A stretch of DNA of 64,000 nucleotides from Spirochaetaceae bacterium (GTDB lineage: Bacteria > Myxococcota_A > UBA9160 > UBA4427), in NCBI GenBank assembly GCA_020632655.1, contig JACKFD010000010.1:62001-126000 (forward strand), written 5' to 3'. Of the stretch, positions 1-8,664 are shown in pieces. The position numbers and the translations under genes are program-made. The notes beneath the pieces were generated by a model. The model worked only from the letters and a program-made list of their open reading frames with translations. It did not search any database and had not been told where the DNA came from. Within the stretch, counting starts at the first letter, position 1, and the number at the start of each line of letters is the position of its first letter.

Positions 1-5
1 GCCAA

Positions 6-1325
6 TCAGTCCTCGATGGTCGTACGCGGGTCGGCGTCCGCGAGCAGCCCGCTCGTCCGCTCCATCGCGTCTGAGCGAGCGATCAATCGGACACGAAGCG
101 TGCGCGGGCCGTGAGCCCAGTAGACGGGGTTCGGATCGTCGACGTAGCCAGGGGCCGGTCGGATCTCGGCGACGGCGTTCGAGAAGGCCTCGAGAGCAAC
201 CTGGGTCTCCATTCGCGCCAGGTATGCGCCGGGACAGACATGCGGCCCCGCGCCGAAGCCGACGTGATCGCGTGGACGCAGACGATCGAGGCGGAATTCG
301 TCCGGGTCGGAATAGAGGGTCTCGTCCCGGTTGGCCGCGTTCAGGCTGAGCACGAGCCGATCGCCCTTGCGGACCTCGACGCCGTCGATGCGAATGTCGC
401 GGGTGCAGGTCCGTGCGGTGAGCTGGACGGGGGGCTCGATCCGGAGACTTTCCTCGACGACTCGAGGAATGAGTGCGGGATCGGCATGGATTCGGGAAAG
501 GATCTCTGGCTCGAGGGCCAGTCGGCGGAGCACGTTCCCGATCAGGTTCCGGGTGGTCTCGTTTCCGGCCACGACCAGGAACATGGCTTGCGTACAGACC
601 GCGCGGGTGCTGAGACGCTCGCCGTCGACTTCGTTCGTGAGAAGTCGCGTGATGACGTCGGAGGGTGGGTTGGTCGCGGTTCGGCGTTGCTCGACCTGCT
701 CCGTGATGAAGCGCGTGAACTCCGGGTGGAGGTCCAACAGGGGACGGTTGGATCCGCCATCGTTCTCCTGCCTGGCAAGCACTTCATCCGACCACCGCGC
801 AAAGAGCTCGTAGTCGTCAGCCGGGATTCCCAGGATCCGGGCGATCACCGCGCTGGGAATGCGCCGCGCATAGGCGGCCATGATCTCGACCGACCCGTCC
901 ACGCTCGTGGCACACGCGTCGAGGGCTTCGGCGATCAAGGTCTTCGCGAGATCACGGACGTAGGGCTCGACCAGCGAGGCGTGGTGATAGGCAAGCGCGG
1001 AGTTGACGATCTTGCGGACCATGCCGTGCCGAGGCTCGGGGATCCCGGACAGCATGGTGTCCTCCTCCGCGAGTGCGCCCACGTCGCCGACCGTGCCCGA
1101 GAACGAGTCCACGTTCTTGAGGACGTCCCGGACTCCGGCCTGGGTGACGACGAGGTACTCGCCGCTGGCCATCCGATGGAGGGGACCTCGCCGGGCCATC
1201 TCGCGGAGGGCCCGAACCAGCTCACTCGGCGGCGTCCCGATCGGGTCGATCTCGGTGGTGGGGATGCCGGGGGCGGAAGACATGGCGCTGGGACTCCTCG
1301 CGATCGTGTGGGTCGGTGGAGTCAC
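6..1325 (-). CDS. Cytochrome P450 (bacterial class I type)
   Basis: Soluble heme monooxygenase of 439 aa, normal for bacterial P450s, expected to take electrons from ferredoxin. Visible: I-helix oxygen-activation motif AGNETT at about 253-258, ExxR (ESLR, 292-295) and the heme loop FGAGPHVCPG with the axial Cys near 364. The GTG at 1325 is chosen because a motif identical to one upstream of the CoA-transferase lies exactly 15 nt before both GTG codons. An ATG at 1283, preceded by GAGGAG, is the alternative (425 aa). It is transcribed in the same direction as the IclR gene behind it but is separated from it by about 300 bp. Substrate unknown; the context suggests hydroxylation of a compound later activated as a CoA ester. 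Confidence 0.95.
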   Translation of the reverse strand: MTPPTHTIARSPSAMSSAPGIPTTEIDPIGTPPSELVRALREMARRGPLHRMASGEYLVVTQAGVRDVLKNVDSFSGTVGDVGALAEEDTMLSGIPEPRHGMVRKIVNSALAYHHASLVEPYVRDLAKTLIAEALDACATSVDGSVEIMAAYARRIPSAVIARILGIPADDYELFARWSDEVLARQENDGGSNRPLLDLHPEFTRFITEQVEQRRTATNPPSDVITRLLTNEVDGERLSTRAVCTQAMFLVVAGNETTRNLIGNVLRRLALEPEILSRIHADPALIPRVVEESLRIEPPVQLTARTCTRDIRIDGVEVRKGDRLVLSLNAANRDETLYSDPDEFRLDRLRPRDHVGFGAGPHVCPGAYLARMETQVALEAFSNAVAEIRPAPGYVDDPNPVYWAHGPRTLRVRLIARSDAMERTSGLLADADPRTTIED

Positions 1326-1634
1326 CGTACCATCATAAATTTTGCAATGTCAAAATTTTTATCGCGATTTGACTACCTGAATCTCCATTTCGCGATCGAT
1401 GGCCGATCGGGGGGCCGGAACGTCCGTCGACTCGCTACACCCGCTCAGCAGGTGAGGGCTCGGTGCACGCGCCCCAAGGGGCGACGGACAGACGTGTGGC
1501 GGGGTGGGGCGCTCGAGGGGTGGCCCGGCGAGGCAACCGAGCGAAGCCAACCCGGCCGCCGTGGCCGATCGGCGCGGGGTCGGCGGGGCGCGCCCGGGCG
1601 AACTCGGACGGGGGTGGCGCCGGGCCGCTGGCGC
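1326..1634. other. Intergenic region holding the P450 promoter; no gene
   Basis: About 309 bp between the IclR stop and the P450 start. The part next to the P450 is strikingly AT-rich (1331-1370) and contains an inverted repeat described separately. The rest is GC-rich and shows no convincing coding frame. Confidence 0.6.
1337..1358 (-). promoter_or_regulatory. Inverted repeat and shared 11-mer upstream of P450
   Basis: On the + strand AAATTTTG (1337-1344) is followed by a 6-nt spacer and CAAAATTT (1351-1358), a perfect 8-bp inverted repeat. On the minus strand it includes GACATTGCAAA (1351-1341), which recurs identically at 2733-2743 before the CoA-transferase. This is probably the operator of the IclR regulator encoded between them (inference). 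Confidence 0.6.
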
Positions 1635-2537
1635 TCAGCGCGGCGCGTGCCCTTGCACGACCGAGGTCACGCGAGCTCCAGCCGCGCGAAGGCGGTTGCC
1701 GAAGGCACGCACCTCTTCGGCCATCAACGGGCGCCGATAGCCGGCCATCGAGATGAGCAGGAGCGGACGACCGAGCGCGTCGAAGACCGGCGCATTGAGC
1801 ACGGCCACATCGTAGGCCTTGCCCTCGTCGATCTGCTCGACGTGATAGGCGGCATGCGCGAGTGCGTCGATTGCGGACTGGACGGACGACGAAGTGCCCA
1901 CGCCCGCCGTGATCGTCGCTTCCCCGTCGGAGATCGAGAGCAGACCGCCCAGGCGCGCGCGCTCGTATCCCTCCAGACCGACGGAGTACCCCTGGCGCCG
2001 AACGGCGGCCACCACGCGGCGGTAGTGCGCCAGCTCGTCGGGCGTCACGTCGGGACCCGCCTTCGCGAGCCAGCGCTCCAACTCCTCGTCCGCATCCCAT
2101 GCGACGAACGCAAGGCCGAGCGGGGGCTTGAGCGAGATCCGCTGGCCGACCCGCATGTTGACCCACGAGCCCATCGCGCGGCCCGCCTTGGCGACCGCGA
2201 CCATCTCGTCGCCGACGCGCGCGACGAGCAACAGCTCGAGGTCGAGCTCGCCCGCGAGGCGCCGCATCTCGTCGCGGGCGACGTCGATGTACGGGTTCCG
2301 GTCGAGCGCCGCGTGCCCCAGTGCGATCGCAGCCGGGCCCAGCTCGTAGGTCTTGTGCGACGGGTGCCGGCGCACGAACCCCGCCTGCTCGAGCACGGAC
2401 ATCACCGCATGCATCGACGCGTAGTTGACCCCCAGCCGCTCGGCGAGGTCGGAGAGCGTGAAGACCTGCGCCGGATGGGTGGTCATCAAGGTCAGGACGG
2501 AGACGGCGCGCGATGCCGCCAGAGCCGGCCGAGCCAT
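1635..2537 (-). CDS. IclR-family transcriptional regulator
   Basis: 300 aa, usual for IclR proteins. The N-terminal winged helix-turn-helix (about 8-62) has the family pattern FTLSDLAERLGVNYASMHAV, followed by an effector-binding domain (about 75-290) with GYSVGLEGYE and SDGEATITAGV segments. IclR proteins usually control a neighbouring catabolic operon by binding palindromes near its promoter. This gene is divergent from the CoA-transferase operon (222 bp apart) and upstream of the co-directional P450. The 11-bp element shared by those two promoters makes it the likely regulator of both. Whether it represses or activates cannot be told. Confidence 0.93.
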   Translation of the reverse strand: MARPALAASRAVSVLTLMTTHPAQVFTLSDLAERLGVNYASMHAVMSVLEQAGFVRRHPSHKTYELGPAAIALGHAALDRNPYIDVARDEMRRLAGELDLELLLVARVGDEMVAVAKAGRAMGSWVNMRVGQRISLKPPLGLAFVAWDADEELERWLAKAGPDVTPDELAHYRRVVAAVRRQGYSVGLEGYERARLGGLLSISDGEATITAGVGTSSSVQSAIDALAHAAYHVEQIDEGKAYDVAVLNAPVFDALGRPLLLISMAGYRRPLMAEEVRAFGNRLRAAGARVTSVVQGHAPR

Positions 2538-2710
2538 GTTCAGGCGCCTGTCGATTCGGGCGGAAGCACGTCCACGGGCATCGCCATTCCCTCAGGGATA
2601 CGCGGGCGACGTGCCGGCGTGGCAGGCCGCTGTGTGGCCGCACTGATAGCACCTCGGACCCGGCGTCGAGGCGAATTTCCATTGACAGGAAGAGAACTCG
2701 CGACGTAGGA

Positions 2711-2743
2711 TCGATAAAGCAAAATCCTTATCGACATTGCAAA
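2711..2743 (+). promoter_or_regulatory. Putative IclR operator/promoter of CoA-transferase operon
   Basis: Contains the inverted repeat TCGATAA (2711-2717), 10-nt spacer, TTATCGA (2728-2734), overlapping GACATTGCAAA (2733-2743), which ends 15 nt before the GTG start. The 11-mer is identical to the one upstream of the P450 at the same spacing. The AT-rich composition stands out from the surrounding sequence. Confidence 0.6.
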
Positions 2744-2758
2744 TCAAGAAGGCTCTCT

Positions 2759-4189
2759 GTGTCGCCCATTCCGCCCTCCGACCCCCTGAAGGATCTGTTG
2801 GACGCCCTGGGACTGCCCGAATCCGCGGCGGCCTCCGTCGAGATCCGAGGGCAGGAGCCCATCCTCCCCTGCCGCTACCCCCTCGCCCAGATGGCGGCCA
2901 GCGCCATCGTCGCGGGCGGGATCGCTGCGTCGGACCTCTGGGTCATCCAGGGCGGGCAGCCCCAAAGCATCCGCGTCGACCTCGACGCTGCGGCGGCCGG
3001 GCTGATGGGCTTCGCCGTACTCCGCGGAGGCCCGCCCCTGCCCCGCGCGCTGCCGCTCAGCGAGCTCTATCGATGCGGAGACGGTCGCTGGATCCACTTT
3101 CATGGAGGCTACCCGGACTCTCCTCATCTCTCGCGAGGCATTCTCGAACGGCTCGACTGTGCAGATGAACGGAATGCCATCGCCTCCGCCACCGCGAAGT
3201 GGGAGAGTCATGCGCTCGAGGACACCCTCGCAGATGCGGGCCTCTGTGCAGCAGTCGCACGGACGGCGGAAGAGTGGGCCGCACATCCGCAGGGTGCGGC
3301 GCTTCGGCGCTTCGGCCCCGTGGAGGTCCGCAAGATCGCCGAGGGCGATCCCGAGCCGCTCCCGGGTCTCGGTCGCCCGCTTGCAGGGATTCGCGTGCTC
3401 GACCTGACGCGCGTGCTCGCCGGCCCCACCTGCGCGCGAACGCTCGCGGAGCACGGTGCCGACGTGCTTCACCTGGCGAGTCCTCGACTGCCGAACTTTC
3501 CCGCGTTCGTCGCCGACACGAGCCACGGGAAGCTCTCCGCCCATCTCGATCTCGACCGAGCCGCCGACATCGAGCGGCTTCGGGAGCTCGTCTCGGAAGC
3601 CGACGTCTTCTGCGAGGGCTATCGACCGGGCTCGCTCGGTCGACGCGGGTTCGGAGCGGCGGAGCTGACGCGCCTCCGGCCCGGCCTGATCTACGTGACC
3701 GTGAGCTGTTATGGGCACGAGGGCCCCTGGAGAGGGCGGCGCGGCTGGGAGCAGCTCGCACAGACCGTCTCCGGAATCGCCCTGGGACATGGGGGCGCCG
3801 ACCACCCGCAGCTCGTGCCGGCCGCCGCCTGCGACTACACCACGGGCTACCTCGCCGCCGTCGGTGTCCTCGTCGCGCTCGCACGCCGGGCCCGGGAGGG
3901 CGGCAGCTACCACGTCCACGCATCGCTCTGTCAGACCGCGATGTGGATCGAGCGCTTCGGCGCCGATGCGCTGGCCCCCGAGAAGCCTGCATCCGTCGAG
4001 CTCGGCGGACCACCGGCGCTCGCCTTCGACCGGATCGCACCTTGGTTGACCGAGAGCGAGACCCCGTACGGGCGCCTCACACACCTGGCACCCGTCCTCC
4101 AGATGTCCGAGACGCCTCCGCGATGGTCGCGCCCCTCCTCGCCGCTGGGATCGGATCCCGCCCGATGGCCAGCGCGAGGATCCCGGTGA
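2759..4189 (+). CDS. Family III CoA-transferase (CaiB/BaiF type)
   Basis: Transfers CoA between carboxylic acids. 476 aa from a GTG preceded by AAGAAGG at 6-nt spacing; upstream in-frame codons lack a better start. The N-terminal 200 residues look like a partial CaiB lobe. The main domain begins near 211 with IRVLDLTRVLAGP, and the expected catalytic Asp is in CDYTTGYLAA near 358. The double arrangement is known in longer family members. First gene of a probable operon with SDR, NIPSNAP-like protein and acyl-CoA synthetase; CoA transfer plus dehydrogenation suggests breakdown of a carboxylic acid. Substrate unknown. Confidence 0.9.
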   Translation: MSPIPPSDPLKDLLDALGLPESAAASVEIRGQEPILPCRYPLAQMAASAIVAGGIAASDLWVIQGGQPQSIRVDLDAAAAGLMGFAVLRGGPPLPRALPLSELYRCGDGRWIHFHGGYPDSPHLSRGILERLDCADERNAIASATAKWESHALEDTLADAGLCAAVARTAEEWAAHPQGAALRRFGPVEVRKIAEGDPEPLPGLGRPLAGIRVLDLTRVLAGPTCARTLAEHGADVLHLASPRLPNFPAFVADTSHGKLSAHLDLDRAADIERLRELVSEADVFCEGYRPGSLGRRGFGAAELTRLRPGLIYVTVSCYGHEGPWRGRRGWEQLAQTVSGIALGHGGADHPQLVPAAACDYTTGYLAAVGVLVALARRAREGGSYHVHASLCQTAMWIERFGADALAPEKPASVELGGPPALAFDRIAPWLTESETPYGRLTHLAPVLQMSETPPRWSRPSSPLGSDPARWPARGSR

Positions 4190-5052
4190 CCCGCGATCGC
4201 AGGAAGCCGGGCGCGGGCGCCAGGTTCTCTCGCAAGCGTGACGACGAAGCGTCTCGTCTGGCCGGCGGCGGAGTGCTCGCGAGTCGGGTGGTGATCGTCA
4301 CCGGAGCCGCACAGGGTATCGGTGCCGCCACGAGCCGGAAGTTGATCGGAGAGGACGCGTGCGTGCTCCTCGCGGACGTCCAGGTCGAGCCTGGCCGAGC
4401 GTTGGCCAAGGAGCTCGGCCCTCGAGCGGCCTTCTGCCCGCTCGACGTCCGCGACGAGCACGCCTGGACGGAAGTCGTCGATGTCGCGATCGATTCGTTT
4501 GGGACGATCGACGGCCTCGTCAACAACGCAGGCGTCCTCCGACTCGGAGACCTCGAGACTCTCGAGACGCGTGACTTCATGGACGTACTCGAAGTCAACG
4601 TGCTGGGCACATTCCTCGGCATTCGCTCCGTGGCCGAGGTGATGAAGTCACGTGGGCGGGGAGTCGTGGTGAACATCTCCTCGACGGCGGCGATGACCGG
4701 CGCGAATCGAACCATCGCCTATACGTCCTCGAAATGGGCCGTCCGCGGTCTCACGAAGGCGGCGGCGGCGGAGCTCGGCGCAGATGGCATTCGGGTGAAC
4801 TCGGTGCATCCGGGACCCACCGAGACCGCGATGAACCCGGTCGACCGGGATCGCCCCGACGACTGGAGCGTCGAGTACCCGCTCGGGCGCATCGGCCAGC
4901 CCGAGGACGTGGCGAACATGGTCGCGTTCCTCCTCTCGGACGAGTCGGCGTACTGCACGGGGGCCGAGTTCGTCGTCGACGGCGGTCGGTCCAACTGCAC
5001 GCTCGTCCGCAGGTTCGCGGGCGATCCCGACTGGATGACACCGCCTCGCTGA
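4165..5052 (+). CDS. Short-chain dehydrogenase/reductase (SDR)
   Basis: NAD(P)-dependent alcohol/ketone oxidoreductase with Rossmann motif TGAAQGIG, NNAG, catalytic Ser in NISSTAA, YTSSK as YxxxK and C-terminal GAEFVVDGG. Start is uncertain: ATG 4165 (used here, overlapping the CoA-transferase end by 25 nt) gives a 44-residue basic leader before the TGAAQGIG motif. GTG 4273 would give a typical SDR of about 259 aa starting VLASRVVIVTG. Neither has a good ribosome site. Acts in the same operon, perhaps on the hydroxyl of a CoA ester. Confidence 0.9.
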   Translation: MASARIPVTRDRRKPGAGARFSRKRDDEASRLAGGGVLASRVVIVTGAAQGIGAATSRKLIGEDACVLLADVQVEPGRALAKELGPRAAFCPLDVRDEHAWTEVVDVAIDSFGTIDGLVNNAGVLRLGDLETLETRDFMDVLEVNVLGTFLGIRSVAEVMKSRGRGVVVNISSTAAMTGANRTIAYTSSKWAVRGLTKAAAAELGADGIRVNSVHPGPTETAMNPVDRDRPDDWSVEYPLGRIGQPEDVANMVAFLLSDESAYCTGAEFVVDGGRSNCTLVRRFAGDPDWMTPPR

Positions 5053-5136
5053 ATCGACCCGTTCTCGAGCTGCGTTCGAGCAGTGGGTTCGATCGATCAC
5101 GCCCCGACGCAGAGGGCACTCAACACAGGAGACTCC

Positions 5137-5841
5137 ATGAAAGACCAGCGCATCTACATCCACGAGATCAATCGCCTGCGAAGCGGGCGGAAGACCGAGC
5201 TCTACCAGGCGATGGAGTCACGCGGCGTGCCGCTCTACCAGAAGCACGGTGTGGAGCTCGTCGGGTACTGGGAGACCATCATGGGTCATGGTCCGTGGCC
5301 CGAAACGATCTCGCTCTGGGAGTTCGAGAACTTCGGCCACTACGAGAACTTCCTGCGCTCGACCTACGCACCGTCCGACGGCAACTTCGATCTCCGCGAT
5401 TGGCAGGAGGAGAAGTCCGAATGGTACTCGGGCACGGACTCCTATCTCTGCCTCGCTTCCTCGGCCACGCCGTCCGTCGCCGACCACCGCAAGTCGGGGA
5501 TCAAGGCCAAGATGATCGTCCACGAGACGATGCACACCGAGCCCAACCGACAGGCCGAATACTGCGAGATCGCGACGGAGATGTTCTGGCGAAGGGTCGC
5601 CGAACCCGCCGGCTGTGCCTTGATCGGCATCTTCTTCTCCCCCTGGAAGAACACTCGCGCCTTCAACTTCTGGGGCATGGCGGAGGAATGGGAGGACCTG
5701 AACCTGCGAGGCGTCCAGGCGGACGGCAAGGCCTGGTACGACGCCGAAGACAGCAAGCTCTGGAACACCCTCGGTCTCGCGATCCGTTCCGACTTCGACG
5801 ATCGCTTCGCGGTCCCCGCTCCGTTCTCCACGGTTAGATAG
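5137..5841 (+). CDS. NIPSNAP-like dimeric alpha/beta-barrel protein
   Basis: 234 aa from the ATG preceded by CAGGAG. The pattern RIYIHEINRLRSGRKTELYQ followed by W-rich segments (LVGYWETIMG, SLWEFENFGHY) and a second similar half (FNFWGMAEEWEDL) is characteristic of NIPSNAP/ferredoxin-like-fold proteins. These often accompany degradation genes, but their chemistry is mostly unknown. No catalytic residues are claimed. Lies in the CoA-transferase operon and is followed by a strong hairpin before the acyl-CoA synthetase. Confidence 0.8.
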   Translation: MKDQRIYIHEINRLRSGRKTELYQAMESRGVPLYQKHGVELVGYWETIMGHGPWPETISLWEFENFGHYENFLRSTYAPSDGNFDLRDWQEEKSEWYSGTDSYLCLASSATPSVADHRKSGIKAKMIVHETMHTEPNRQAEYCEIATEMFWRRVAEPAGCALIGIFFSPWKNTRAFNFWGMAEEWEDLNLRGVQADGKAWYDAEDSKLWNTLGLAIRSDFDDRFAVPAPFSTVR

Positions 5842-5859
5842 GCAGTCCTGTACCGAGAT

Positions 5860-5891
5860 GCCCGGGTGCCATCCCCATGCGGCGCCCGGGC
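5860..5891 (+). terminator. Strong hairpin between NIPSNAP-like and acyl-CoA synthetase genes
   Basis: GCCCGGGTGCC (5860-5870), a 10-nt loop and GGCGCCCGGGC (5881-5891) form an 11-bp stem with a single G-U pair. No U-tract follows, so it may attenuate transcription or stabilise the upstream mRNA rather than terminate fully. Confidence 0.5.
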
Positions 5892-5946
5892 TTCGCTCCT
5901 CCGATCGGCTCTGCCGCACGGACGGCACCCGAGGCAACGCGCGGTC

Positions 5947-7488
5947 ATGCTCGAATCGAGATCCCTCTGGTCGTTGATCGAAGAGCGGGCGTCGCTGACG
6001 CCCGACGCACTCCTGGCCATCGACGAAGCGGACAACGCGCTGACGTTCGGCGGATTCAAGGTCCGAGCGGAGCGAGCCGCCTCCGGACTGTCCGCCCTCG
6101 GCGTCGCGGAGGGGTCCGCCGTGTCCTGGGTGATGCCTACGCGCATCGACACGCTCGTACTTACCGCTGCCTTGTCGCGCCTTGGAGCCGTCCAGAACCC
6201 CTGCCTGCCGATCTATCGGGAGCGGGAGCTCGGATTCGTCACGCATCAGACGAGAGCGGAGATGCTGATCGTCCCGGGCTGCTTCCGCGGCGTCGACTTT
6301 CTCCACATCGCCGAGAAGATCGCCGCCGCCCAGCCTGGGCTCCGCGTCCTCGATGCCTCGGAGGGCCTTCCCGTCGGTAGGTCGGCCTCGCTCCCACGGC
6401 GGCCATGGGAGACGGATCCCGAAGACGCCCCCGTGCGATGGATCTTCTACACCTCGGGAACCACCTCCGACCCGAAGGGCGCCCGCCACACCGACGCGAC
6501 CCTCGAAGCCAATGCGCGAGGCATGGCCGCCCGACTTGCGTTGCGCTCCGACGACCGTGTCGCGCTCCCCTTCCCGATCACGCATATCGGAGGGGTCGGC
6601 TGGCTCTACGCCGCATTGATGACGGGCTGCTCGCTGATCACGATCGAGATCTTCGACCCGAAGTCGACGATCGAGGTTCTCGCACGCCACGGCGTCACTC
6701 AGGGAACCGCCGGCACCGTCTTCCACCAGGCCTATCTCGACGCGCAGCGCCGGAATCCGGGAACACGAATCCTTCCCCGGATTCGCGCTTTTCCCGGTGG
6801 TGCCGCTCCGAAGCCCCCGCAGCTCCATTTCGACCTCGCCCGGGAGATCGGCGGCGTCGGAATCGTCTCGGGCTACGGCCTGACGGAGTGTCCGATCATC
6901 AGCATGAACAGCGTCCACTGCTCCGACGACAAGCTCGCGCGCACGGAGGGGCGAGTGAATCCCCCGGATGCGCAGATCCGCGTCGTTCTCGATGACGGAG
7001 GCGACGCCGCTCCGGGTCAGTCTGGCGAGCTTCGGGTTCGCGGTCCACAGCTCTTCAAGGGCTACGTGGACGCCTCGCTGGACGAGGCGGCCTTCGACGA
7101 ACGGGGATTCTTCCGCACGGGCGATCTCGGATACCTGGACGACGACGGCTACGTCGTGATCACGGGCCGACTCAAGGACGTGATCATCCGCAAGGGGGAG
7201 AACATCAGCGCCCAGGAGATCGAGGATCTCCTCTACGCGCATCCGAAGATCGCGGACGTGGCCGTGATCGGCCTCCCGGACCCGACTTCGGGCGAGCGTG
7301 TCTGTGCCGTCGTGCAGTGTCAGCCCGGCGAGGAGCTCGCATTCGACGAGATGGTCGAGTTCCTGCTCGCCCGGGAGCTGATGAAGCAGAAGCTTCCCGA
7401 GCAGCTCGAGCTGGCGCCGCGGATTCCGCGCAACGCCGCGGGAAAGATCATGAAGAGGGAGATCCGCGAATGGTTCGCCCCGAGCTGA
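5947..7488 (+). CDS. AMP-dependent acyl-CoA synthetase/ligase
   Basis: Activates a carboxylic acid to its CoA thioester through an acyl-AMP. 513 aa. P-loop YTSGTTSDPKG near 167-177, GYGLTEC near 308, hinge TGDLGYLDDDGY near 391, A8 region GRLKDVIIRKGENIS, and catalytic Lys in NAAGKIMK near 500. The ATG at 5947 is chosen because the ANL fold begins directly after it. Provides CoA esters for the CoA-transferase and SDR upstream, or for the P450 product (inference). Confidence 0.93.
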   Translation: MLESRSLWSLIEERASLTPDALLAIDEADNALTFGGFKVRAERAASGLSALGVAEGSAVSWVMPTRIDTLVLTAALSRLGAVQNPCLPIYRERELGFVTHQTRAEMLIVPGCFRGVDFLHIAEKIAAAQPGLRVLDASEGLPVGRSASLPRRPWETDPEDAPVRWIFYTSGTTSDPKGARHTDATLEANARGMAARLALRSDDRVALPFPITHIGGVGWLYAALMTGCSLITIEIFDPKSTIEVLARHGVTQGTAGTVFHQAYLDAQRRNPGTRILPRIRAFPGGAAPKPPQLHFDLAREIGGVGIVSGYGLTECPIISMNSVHCSDDKLARTEGRVNPPDAQIRVVLDDGGDAAPGQSGELRVRGPQLFKGYVDASLDEAAFDERGFFRTGDLGYLDDDGYVVITGRLKDVIIRKGENISAQEIEDLLYAHPKIADVAVIGLPDPTSGERVCAVVQCQPGEELAFDEMVEFLLARELMKQKLPEQLELAPRIPRNAAGKIMKREIREWFAPS

Positions 7489-8495
7489 TCCGACTCGCAG
7501 GCGGGGCGAATCCTGGCCCGGACCTTCGGCCGGCGAGCGGGAACGACTCGCTTCCCACCTCGGGTCGCCTCCTTCGCGGCCGGACTCCGCGAAACTCGCG
7601 CTTCGGGTGGCTCTTCGGACTCGCCTTGGCGGCGATCGCAACCCCCACGCTCGCGAATGCGGAGACGCTCGGAGAGAGCGATTCGAACTGGGTCTTGGGG
7701 CTATCCGCCTTCGCCGCCGTCCGCGCGATTCCGGTCGACTCCGCCACCGTCGCGAGCCAGCGCGGCGCCTTCGAAGCCGAGTCCAACCGTGTGTTCGGAC
7801 TCGTTGGCATCAGCACCGACCTGGTTGGGCCTGCCCTTGGCACTCATCGGGTGTCACCGCGCCCCTTCCTGCGAATCGACGTCGCGACGTTCTTCGACGA
7901 AGAGGACCGGATCGTGAACGACGATGCGCCCGGCGCCATTCACGTACCCGTGATCGACAACAACGGCGATGGAACACCGGATGCGCCCACACCGGTCGCA
8001 ACGATCCAAGGTCTCGGTAGCGCAACCGGTGCCAGGACCGAGATTCCTTCCCTCGGTCTCGCAATCGGCCTCGACTGGCCGCTCACGATTCTCGACGAGG
8101 TCGTCCATGTCAAGCCATCGCTCGAGTGGCGTTACGAGAGGGAGCGCATCACGACGATCGCGGGGATGGCCGAGTCCATCGACGGGAGTCCCGACGACTG
8201 TCCTTGTCGGACGGCACTCGCCATTGGTCGGAACAGCGAGCCTTTCCATGCGCTCGGCCCGGGACTCGAGCTCGCAATCGAATCCGGTCGACTCGGCTTC
8301 CTCGAGTCCAGCGTATTCGTGCGAGCCCAGGCGCTCTACCAGCTCGACCGTCGCGTCCAGGTGTCGGCGAGCGCTCCATTCAGCGACGTCAGCGGAATCC
8401 TGGACGTCGCCTCGCGCTATACGCGGTCGCGCTGGGACTACGTCGCGGGCGTCGGGATCCGCCTGGCCCTGAAGCCGAGGGAGCGAAGGCCATGA
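7470..8495 (+). CDS. Secreted, probable outer-membrane beta-barrel protein
   Basis: 341 aa, unrecognised. A hydrophobic segment at 45-64 (FGWLFGLALAAIATPTLANA) ends in ANA like a signal-peptidase I site, though the 44-residue leader is unusually long. The mature part shows alternating amphipathic strands, and near the C terminus WDYVAGVGIRLAL resembles an outer-membrane barrel terminal strand. It overlaps the acyl-CoA synthetase end by 19 nt, so it may be co-transcribed; uptake of hydrophobic substrate is possible but speculative. An acidic loop VIDNNGDGTPDAP resembles a calcium-binding type turn. Confidence 0.7.
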   Translation: MVRPELIRLAGGANPGPDLRPASGNDSLPTSGRLLRGRTPRNSRFGWLFGLALAAIATPTLANAETLGESDSNWVLGLSAFAAVRAIPVDSATVASQRGAFEAESNRVFGLVGISTDLVGPALGTHRVSPRPFLRIDVATFFDEEDRIVNDDAPGAIHVPVIDNNGDGTPDAPTPVATIQGLGSATGARTEIPSLGLAIGLDWPLTILDEVVHVKPSLEWRYERERITTIAGMAESIDGSPDDCPCRTALAIGRNSEPFHALGPGLELAIESGRLGFLESSVFVRAQALYQLDRRVQVSASAPFSDVSGILDVASRYTRSRWDYVAGVGIRLALKPRERRP

Positions 8496-8664
8496 CGGGT
8501 CGTTGCCGGGGACGATTGGTTCGGCATGGTGCTCTTCGCCCGGGCAGGTGTCTTCCGGAGCGCGCCGATTCGCGTCGCCCCACGTCTCGCAGACGCGATC
8601 TCGTGCGGCGACGAGGGACGCACGCCCACGCCCGCCCGCTCGCCCTTCACCTGGAACGGAGCCG

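Noticed and set aside
111..2708. An 865-residue open frame opposite the P450 and IclR genes
   Set aside because: Composition is Arg/Gly/Asp-rich low-complexity typical of antisense frames in GC-rich DNA; the real genes on the other strand have clear family motifs.
5218..7641. An 807-residue open frame antisense to the NIPSNAP-like and acyl-CoA synthetase genes
   Set aside because: No domain, and it covers two well-supported genes; an antisense shadow.
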